Source: Halocafeteria seosinensis (taxonomy: Eukaryota; Sar; Bigyra; Bicosoecida). From it: a DNA stretch of 14,071 nt. A model generated the notes under the pieces. That model was not told the origin of the DNA and did no database searches. It saw only the letters and a program-made list of their open reading frames with translations. The translations under genes and the position numbers were made by a program. Shown piece after piece: positions 8,077 through 14,071 of the stretch. The stretch lies in contig LVLI01001638.1 in the NCBI GenBank assembly GCA_001687465.1, forward strand, positions 1-14,071, given 5' to 3'. Every line of letters begins with the position of its first letter. Within the stretch, counting starts at the first letter, position 1.

Positions 8077-11000
8077 TCAATACTCTGATAGGGAATACAA
8101 GGTATCCAATGTGATCGTCGGATCCCGTCGAATTCTGATCCCCTTTCGTCTAGAAGGTGATTTTTGACCGGGATAAGGAAACATGCGGGACTGTTGATTA
8201 CTGTCCTTTGGACCGTGCTGGCTGTCTGTTGTACTTTTTGTGGCGTAAGCTGCCCGCGTAGATGTACGCGTTTTTGGAGTCCGAACCGTCGTAACGTCTG
8301 CTTCCGTCGCTGGTGGAGTGCTGGAACGTTTACCTCCCCTTTCTACGATTACGATTCCGGGGCCCGAGTGGTTGGCCTTACAGTGGCTATTTGGTAGCGC
8401 TTGCTCTGTGGTCGGTGGTTGGTCTTGAGTTTGGGAGGGGTCAGATGCTGAAACAGAGCTGGAACTATCTGGTGCAGACAAAGTCAATGCTCCGTTTGTT
8501 GGATGTTCTTGCTCCAATGCTCGCTTTTGATGCCTGGTGAGTGGGCGCGTCTTTACGGCTGAAACATCTTCACTGCTCGAAGATCCACTTTCCTCCTCGC
8601 CGTGCTCTGGCCCTTCCTCGCTATGCGTCGGCGTAGTCTTCTGACTGGATGGCACCGCTGAAAGGCCCTCCCTATCTGTTGGTTCATTTCCTTCCTCAGC
8701 ATGGGTCGGCAGCTTCTTGTTATGCGTGCGCGTCATAGGGCGGGATCTTACGACTGAAACGTCCTCGCTATCTGATGATTCATTTGCGTTCTGAGCATGC
8801 ACTGGAGTGTCATCGATGTGCGCGCGCTTAGCCTTTCGATGCCTCGTCACAGGGCGAGATGTTGCCACTGACACGTCCTCGCTTTCCGATGATTCACTTG
8901 CTTCCTCACCAACTCCATGCACATGCTCGCTGTGTTTGCGAGTAAACTCAGCCCTTTGACGCCTCGTAGCAGGGCCGGATTTCACCGTTGAAACGTCTTC
9001 ACTATCTGAATCTTTTGCCTCGTCGCCACTTGCCTGTAGGCCCTTCGTATGCTTTCGCGCAGATTTTTCTCTACTTGGAGATGAGCCGTCATGGGTAGCT
9101 TCATTATCTATGTAAAGACTGCGCTGTCGCCTCCTTGTACTAGTAGTTGCTTGGTTGTCCCTTGAAGGGGATGTTTCCCGACGCTGAGAACTAATACATA
9201 CTTGGCTTAGACGATGCCGATTGGGGGTTTGTGGAGACTTCTCTACATCCCCTTCCTCGTCTCCGTCTACGAGGTTCTCCATTGCTTGCCTGGCAGCTTC
9301 CAGCCATTGCTCGGCCACTGATTGAAATGCTTCTTCATTATGAGCATCAATGGACGTTTTCTCGAACACTGGAAACTCGTCGATTTTCTTTGTGATCTCG
9401 TTTTCAAATATGTTCAAATGATAAGTAAATAGGGGACCATCGTTCTCTGTTTTTGATGCGTATGATTTTAATGCGTCACTCCGGAAGGTCTCATAGGTAT
9501 TGAACCACTGACGCCAGGTGTTTCTCCAGGCATCAGATTCGAAAACAGGATAGAGCACGTCAAGCGGCGGGGCTGGTGGAAAGTTATGAAGTGTTGCTAA
9601 CCTCCGGTAAAATGGACCAAGAGAGAAGGCTTGGTGCAGAACCATTTTCCACTCTTCTGATACAAAGTTGGAGTCTCTCGATGTTAGCTCCTGATGAATG
9701 CACTGCCTCAGGCTGTCAAGGACATTTAGTTTGAAATGGCTGATGTTGTGAAAAAGTTGAACCCTTTTCCGGCAGAACCTCCCCGCAGCATAGCTGACAT
9801 CATCGATTTCGTCATTATCCTTAAAGTAAGACGGTTTCCTCGGTATGAAATCCTCCCAGTGTAACTTATTTTGAGCTACACGATGCGCCTTGCCATCGTT
9901 GTTGGTGGCTGGCTCGCTATCGGAGGAAGCCTCCCACTCGTCTTCATCGCTGTCATCCAATTCTAATGCACCATCGAATCCGCGTTTTTGAATATGCCCG
10001 TTTTTTGTCCATCGCTTTGGCGGTTTACTAGCAGCCGAGTCTGACCGTTTCTTAATGCGAGTGTACTTCTTTTCATTTTCCTCAAACTCATCATCCGATG
10101 ATTCGTCCGATGTCTGCGATTCAACAGCATTATTTATTCCTTCGTCATTAGAATCACCATTCTGATGCATCCCCTCGTTGCGTTCTTCAATGTAAAACAA
10201 GTCCGGAGTACATTTCAGGCTTTTAGTATAGTCAGCAAGTAGGAAATCGTCAGATCGCGGTCGTGAAAACGATGTATCCCATAAATAAGGCCCATGGTAG
10301 GTATACCCCTCGAAATTGATTCTATAGCTACTAGGTCTGTCGGGCTTGCGGCATACCTTACAGTTAATAATTCCTGCTTGATCTAGTTCTTCAATTCTGA
10401 GTACAGATTTCCTCTTCATTATATCCTGCAAATCTTGGTCCCAGCAAGTAGAGCTGACCAACGACTCCCGAACTTGTAGCAATCGTTCTTCAACTTGCTT
10501 CTTGACAAATCGATACAACAAGGCGTCTTTACAATTCGGCATCGTTCGCAGATACTTGAATGCTCCCGGATAGAAGATTCCGATTGCTAGGAAACGACAA
10601 TAGATGTCGAATGATCGATCATTCGTTAAACCGGAAGTATCCATGACATTACAGGCAGAGCTAATACCAAGCCCTTCTTGTCTCGCTTCGAACTCTTGCT
10701 GCTCGTCGATTTCCCTATCGATAATGTTGTGGGAAATGCACGCCTCGTTGTCGTCAGGTCGTTCACCTTCACTTCCGGATACAAACATATCGTCTGTGTC
10801 TGATTCATATTCAAATCGAAGTGTGCGTTCGACAGTATCGCTAACCTCGTTGTTTCGCCTGTACCAACGAAGAAATAGGCCCAAATATTGCAGCCGCCCG
10901 TCGGTTGCATTACCACTACTAAAGCTTACTTACTGTATTTGCTTCCTTGAGTTCTTGGTAGCAGTTTGTTTCACTTCCTCCTCCTCATCATCCTCATCAC

Positions 11001-11634
11001 TCGAAGAGGAGGACGACGAGAAATCCAGTCTGCTTCGTGTCCTGGACATATTTCCCGTACTGTGCGCCGTTTTCTGCTGTTTGAGGGCTGTCAGCGCCTT
11101 CCGTCGCCTCTGGACTGGAGTGGTCTGCGCCCGCGCTTCCTTTTCGGAAAGTGTAATAAGTCGCTTAGAAGGTGTTCGATCATCATCTTCTTCTTCATCC
11201 TGTCATTCATTGTATACACACACACAGAGAGAGAAATATAGGATTCTTGCCCCTCACAATTCAAAAATCCACCTCCAGTTTTCTTCCCGTACCTCTTCAT
11301 TATCTTCTTCCTCGTCATCGTCATCCTCAGAAGATGACGATGACACTCTATTTCGTCTCCTTCTCTTGTGTGTATGGGCATCATCACTGAATTGAGCCTC
11401 TTCCTCCTCGTATCCTCCTCCAGCTTTCGATGAGGCAGAAGAGGCTGTATTGTTAGCCTTTCTTGCTCCTCCTCGCGTGTTATACCTCCTTCGGCTCGTG
11501 TGTGCTTGTTCATCATCATTATTATTATCATGCTCTTGCTCGTCTTCTTCGGATGAAGAAGAGGAGGGAGAGGCAGCTCTGGTTCGTTTTTTGAGGGGCA
11601 TTTTGGCACTTTCTTTGCTCATGGACAAGCCCAT
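8077..11634 (-). CDS. Large charged nuclear-type protein with DUF4211-like domain, 3 exons
   Basis: Minus-strand exons 11634–11293, 11199–10934 and 10858–8077 join in frame to 1,129 residues; introns are 93 and 75 nt. The first two exons are low-complexity Ser/Asp/Glu runs broken by Lys/Arg patches (KKRTRAASPSSSSSEED, HKRRRRNRVSSSSSEDDDD), typical of nuclear proteins. Residues about 285–410 resemble DUF4211: a helical stretch, then a CKVC pair (C369, C372), basic residues and NFEGYTYHGPYL. From memory this domain is found in chromatin-linked proteins such as QSER1 and fungal relatives, with unknown function. A second globular, Trp-rich region follows (about 560–750), then a degenerate tandem repeat. 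The start is the first ATG after an in-frame TAG at 11659–11661; ATGs at 11622 and 11601 are alternatives. The role in chromatin is inferred from composition, and the domain name needs a profile search. Confidence 0.72.
8515..9015 (-). repeat. Five degenerate tandem repeats coding for SDSEDVS...RPxTR units
   Basis: In the C-terminal part of the DUF4211-like protein a unit of about 32–40 residues recurs five times. Each begins with an acidic Ser block (SDSEDVS, SESEDVS, SDSEDVS, the decayed TDREGLS, SSSEDVS), is followed by a short basic SRPxTR-like patch in four units, and ends in a Glu/His-rich stretch. The fourth unit has lost most of the acidic core and the RPxTR patch. At DNA level the spacing is roughly 97–121 bp. 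The SxSED cores look like casein kinase 2 sites; that role is inferred. Confidence 0.75.
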
Positions 11635-11674
11635 GCTCAGACCAAGAACCTGAATAAACTAAGCAGATAGCAAG
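11635..11674. promoter_or_regulatory. 40-bp divergent gap between two start codons
   Basis: The start codon of the DUF4211-like gene (11634, minus) and that of the unknown 266-residue gene (11675, plus) are only 40 bp apart. Leaders and core promoters of both genes must therefore overlap each other or reach into the neighbour's coding sequence, suggesting a shared bidirectional promoter. If either gene really starts at a later ATG the gap grows modestly (to 52 or 73 bp on the minus side). Confidence 0.5.
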
Positions 11675-12475
11675 ATGCAGCGAGGGACCCCTTCTCCTTT
11701 GTCGAAAAAGAAAAAGAAGAGCAGCAAATCAGTCTCTCAGGGCACAAGTAGTCCTGGGTCCAGAAGCAACACAAGGTACCTCAAGCGCATGAAGTCTGGC
11801 GCTTGTCGCCTCTGTGAGCAATGGACAGCGCAGTGGTTACCCGTGGAGGAGAAAGGGGAGAGTCTATGGACGCTCTTGGATGAACTACAGGCGTTTCAGA
11901 GGAATTACATGCATTCGGAAACTATTGACAAGCAAGAAAAACTCAGATTATGGACAGCTTTTTGTCGAAAGTTTCAGCAATACAGGCAACAATTGCATGC
12001 CGTGATGGATATTTTTGAGGACATTTATGACGCTAATGTCTACCAGTCGTGCTTTGAGGAGAACAGGAAGACACTTCAGGAAGCGTCGAAAGCACTTGGA
12101 GTAGCGGAACTGTGTCAAACGATACCCGAAGAGCCTCTTTCTATCGCTTTACTATGGGACGCGACAAACGACTTCAAAACTTTATTCGCGTTGGAACTCT
12201 CCAGGAAACGTGGTCTGTTGAAAGAATTAGATGAATTATACTCCAAATTACCCCTCGGCTCCCCGTGGACAAACGAGTCCCCAGTGTCCCAGTTTGAAGA
12301 ATGGTTTGCCAAAGTGTCCGAGCTTATGGAGGCAGCGAAATTCAAATGGAAATGGGAGCATTGGTTTGCTCATCAAACGCAATCCAGTGACGCCAATCGC
12401 TACGTGTACGTCTTCCTGCAAACCAATGAGTGGAAGCAATTGCTACTGGGTCCCAAGTCCAATCGATGTAGTTGA
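11675..12475 (+). CDS. Unknown 266-residue Trp-rich helical protein
   Basis: One uninterrupted exon from an ATG gives 266 residues. I do not recognise it. The first 40 residues are basic and Ser-rich, with a KKKKK patch that could be a nuclear localisation signal. The rest is predicted by eye to be mostly helical and amphipathic, with many Trp and Phe residues spread throughout (for example QWTAQW, KFKWKWEHWF) and a lone CRLC pair near residue 46. There is no signal peptide or membrane segment. The length, ATG start, steady composition and divergent position next to another gene argue for a real gene. Its nuclear location and any functional link with the DUF4211-like neighbour are guesses. 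A downstream exon after 12475 is not seen. Confidence 0.68.
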   Translation: MQRGTPSPLSKKKKKSSKSVSQGTSSPGSRSNTRYLKRMKSGACRLCEQWTAQWLPVEEKGESLWTLLDELQAFQRNYMHSETIDKQEKLRLWTAFCRKFQQYRQQLHAVMDIFEDIYDANVYQSCFEENRKTLQEASKALGVAELCQTIPEEPLSIALLWDATNDFKTLFALELSRKRGLLKELDELYSKLPLGSPWTNESPVSQFEEWFAKVSELMEAAKFKWKWEHWFAHQTQSSDANRYVYVFLQTNEWKQLLLGPKSNRCS

Positions 12476-12839
12476 CTGCTTACTTGAAACGGGAGAGAAG
12501 ATATCTCTCAAATCCAATTGCCAGTGACTGTGGCTACACAGAACTCGTAATTTGGGATTGGACCTCGTTCACGAGTGGCTTGTAAAGACTCTATGGTGAA
12601 GCGGAAGCTCTACCTATTACATTCGTAACTCGAATGGTAGCAGTATGGAGCGAGTGTTCTTAAATTAAATGACGGATTGCTCCTGTCCGTGCAGCTGCCC
12701 GGACTTTGCCTTCAGCGAGGCCAACCGTCAACCTGATCGAGAACATCTACAGCAGTTGCGTATACCGAGTGTTCTAGGAGGGTATTGCATTGTGCGCTCT
12801 CTACCTGACCTCCAACGCATGCTGGGTGACGCAGATGGC
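12476..12839. other. Gap between the unknown gene and the GLUG repeat copy
   Basis: The + strand holds an open frame starting at 12669 that runs into the inverted repeat, but it is antisense to the better supported minus-strand frame and has no family pattern. On the minus strand this stretch lies downstream of the stop at 12840–12842. No RNA gene or mobile element ends are seen. It presumably holds the two convergent 3' ends. Confidence 0.4.
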
Positions 12840-13490
12840 CTATTCGATTTGCTTGATGTCGGGAGTTGGAGAGCAACTTTGGCTAAATGTTGGGGTCTTA
12901 CTAGGAGTAGGAGAGGCGGTCGGGCGGGGTGTAATTGTGATCGATGGAGAGGGGCTCGGAAGGCGCCAACGAAGCTGAGGATATTCATCATGCTGCGGAA
13001 CAAACCAAACGTCTTCAGGCCATTGATTTTCATTCCCACTACTAGCGACCGTATGATAGAGTTGACCCTTTATATCGTCAAGATCACCGGAATTCCCAAC
13101 CTCCACCACATTATGTCCTTTGTCGACCTGCGCCATCTTCGACGAGTTAGTTTCGCCACTTTGCGTGTGGTGTATAGAGTACTTGATCTCTACCTTCGCT
13201 GCGTTGTGTTCAACATGCCGTATCATGAACGTGTTCTGCCCTGAGGCTAGCATGTACATATTAGTTATGAAAATCCATCCGTGACTCCCAGCAGTGTTGG
13301 CGCCACATATTCCACCCGACCTACCGTTTATTGATCGAATATTTCCCAGTGTATATGAGTTCTGTATCTCAACAACTCCTCCCGTTATTCCTGTTGACAC
13401 ACCAGCAATACCTCCCGCGTCATTACTAGTGATGTCCCCTTTTGAAAAGCACTCACCAATAAAAAGGTAGCCGGTGGTACGACGAATATC
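12840..13490 (-). pseudogene. GLUG-type repeat protein, left copy, 5'-truncated, with Ser/Thr/Pro-rich end
   Basis: The minus-strand frame is open from 13490, just after a TGA at 13493–13491, to a TAG at 12842–12840, giving 216 residues without a start ATG near its beginning. It carries two GLUG-like units (FSKGDITSNDAGGIAG and YTLGNIRSINGRSGGICG), then a segment ending VWFVPQHDEYPQLRW, which resembles the way GLUG and adhesin-like proteins close a repeat domain, then a Pro/Ser/Thr stalk (LPSPSPSITITPRPTASPTPS). Such proteins are usually secreted or on the cell surface. Homology stops exactly where the inverted repeat arm ends (13472); beyond it only six codons precede the stop. I call it a broken or partial copy, though an unseen upstream exon could rescue it. 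Confidence 0.5.
13066..13472 (+). repeat. Inverted repeat, left arm (at least 407 bp)
   Basis: This stretch is the reverse complement of 13665–14071 over all 407 positions without a gap. I found four mismatched pairs: 13214/13923, 13220/13917, 13326/13811 and 13392/13745, so identity is about 99%. The inner boundary is sharp (13472/13473). The outer boundary cannot be seen because the partner arm reaches the window edge; the left arm may extend further left through 12840. Confidence 0.95.
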
Positions 13491-14071
13491 TCACAATGTT
13501 TCTCAACAGGAAACATAGAAAGAACCTACGCAGGAGGCATCTCCGGGTCACGAACCGGGACGAGAGCGGGAAATCGTGTGTACATTACTCGTAGTTATTC
13601 GGCGGGAGCTATTCAAGGTGGCAGTGCTGGGGGTATCGTTGGTGGAGAGAGTGCCTGGGCAGGGGGCTACCTTTTTATTGGTGAGTGCTTTTCAAAAGGG
13701 GACATCACTAGTAATGACGCGGGAGGTATTGCTGGTGTGTCAACGGGAATAACGGGAGGAGTTGTTGAGATACAGAACTCATATACACTGGGAAATATTC
13801 GATCAATAAATGGTAGGTCGGGTGGAATATGTGGCGCCAACACTGCTGGGAGTCACGGATGGATTTTCATAACTAATATGTACATGCTAGCCTCAGGGCA
13901 GAACACGTTCATGATAGGGCATATTGAACACAACGCAGCGAAGGTAGAGATCAAGTACTCTATACACCACACGCAAAGTGGCGAAACTAACTCGTCGAAG
14001 ATGGCGCAGGTCGACAAAGGACATAATGTGGTGGAGGTTGGGAATTCCGGTGATCTTGACGATATAAAGGG
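13473..14071 (+). CDS. GLUG-type repeat protein, right copy, partial at both ends
   Basis: The + strand frame is open through the 192-bp spacer and the whole right arm to the window edge, 199 codons. It reads at least four GLUG-like units of roughly 30 residues, each of the form aromatic/Cys-[SF]-x-x-G-x-I...(A/S)GGI-x-G: CFSTGNI...AGGISG, SYSAGAI...AGGIVG, CFSKGDI...AGGIAG and SYTLGNI...SGGICG. The first two lie in the spacer and are absent from the left copy. These repeats are predicted to form a beta-solenoid in extracellular proteins. There is no ATG before the fourth unit, and a TGA lies upstream at 13443–13445 inside the left arm, so the true 5' part is missing, spliced in from elsewhere or lost at the fold-back junction. 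Confidence 0.55.
13665..14071 (-). repeat. Inverted repeat, right arm (cut by window edge)
   Basis: This is the partner of 13066–13472, separated from it by a 192-bp spacer (13473–13664). On the + strand it continues the spacer's reading frame without a break, so the right arm with the spacer looks like the native order and the left arm looks like the inverted copy. Confidence 0.95.

Noticed and set aside
11216-11235. A CA/GA-rich simple repeat
   Set aside because: It is a short run inside the first intron of the DUF4211-like gene and forms part of its pyrimidine-rich tract on the coding strand; nothing unusual.
10604-11395. A 263-residue + strand frame with long Ser runs
   Set aside because: It is antisense to the DUF4211-like gene; the Ser runs are the mirror of its Asp/Glu and Ser codon runs, and the frame crosses both introns.
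12669-13244. A 191-residue + strand frame beginning MTDCSCPCSCPD
   Set aside because: It is antisense to the GLUG left copy, shows no family pattern and overlaps the inverted repeat, whose other strand is clearly the coding one.
1-14071. tRNA or rRNA genes, CRISPR arrays, bacterial operons or transposase genes
   Set aside because: None seen. The inverted repeat at the right end has no transposase or terminal target duplication that I can identify, so I do not call it a mobile element.

Overview
This is nuclear DNA from a microbial eukaryote. Genes lie on both strands, are close together, and are broken by short GT–AG introns. I could place ten introns of 62–125 nt by requiring the reading frame and the protein family pattern to agree; all ten acceptors end in CAG. 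The standard genetic code fits. Conserved proteins (eIF3i, Bdp1, bL36, leishmanolysin) show it is eukaryotic. I cannot name the lineage: an alga or another protist is plausible, and the plant-like layout of the bL36 gene is only a weak hint.

Layout from left to right. An open frame of unknown identity runs off the left edge (1–204), followed by about 740 bases with no supported gene. A three-exon gene on the + strand (949–3608) encodes a secreted, membrane-anchored leishmanolysin-type (M8) zinc peptidase. Next, on the minus strand (5207–3694), is translation initiation factor eIF3i in five coding exons, the first being just the start codon. On the + strand follow a small nuclear gene for mitochondrial-type ribosomal protein bL36 (5688–5957) and a three-exon gene for the Pol III factor Bdp1/TFIIIB B'' (6520–7884). 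Convergent to Bdp1 is a large minus-strand gene (11634–8077, three exons) for a charged, low-complexity nuclear-type protein with a DUF4211-like domain and a degenerate C-terminal tandem repeat. A 40-bp gap separates its start codon from a divergent + strand gene (11675–12475) whose product I do not recognise.

The right end (12840–14071) differs. It holds a near-perfect inverted repeat with arms of at least 407 bp and a 192-bp spacer, cut by the window edge. Each arm encodes the same stretch of a glycine-rich GLUG-type repeat protein, head to head. Neither copy has a visible start codon. This is either a recent inverted duplication or a fold-back assembly artefact, and it is the most unusual structure in the window.

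Functionally most genes are housekeeping (translation initiation, mitochondrial ribosome, Pol III transcription, probable chromatin factor). The two ends carry secreted or surface-type proteins with Ser/Thr/Pro-rich stalks. I see no operon-like logic and no clear multi-gene system.
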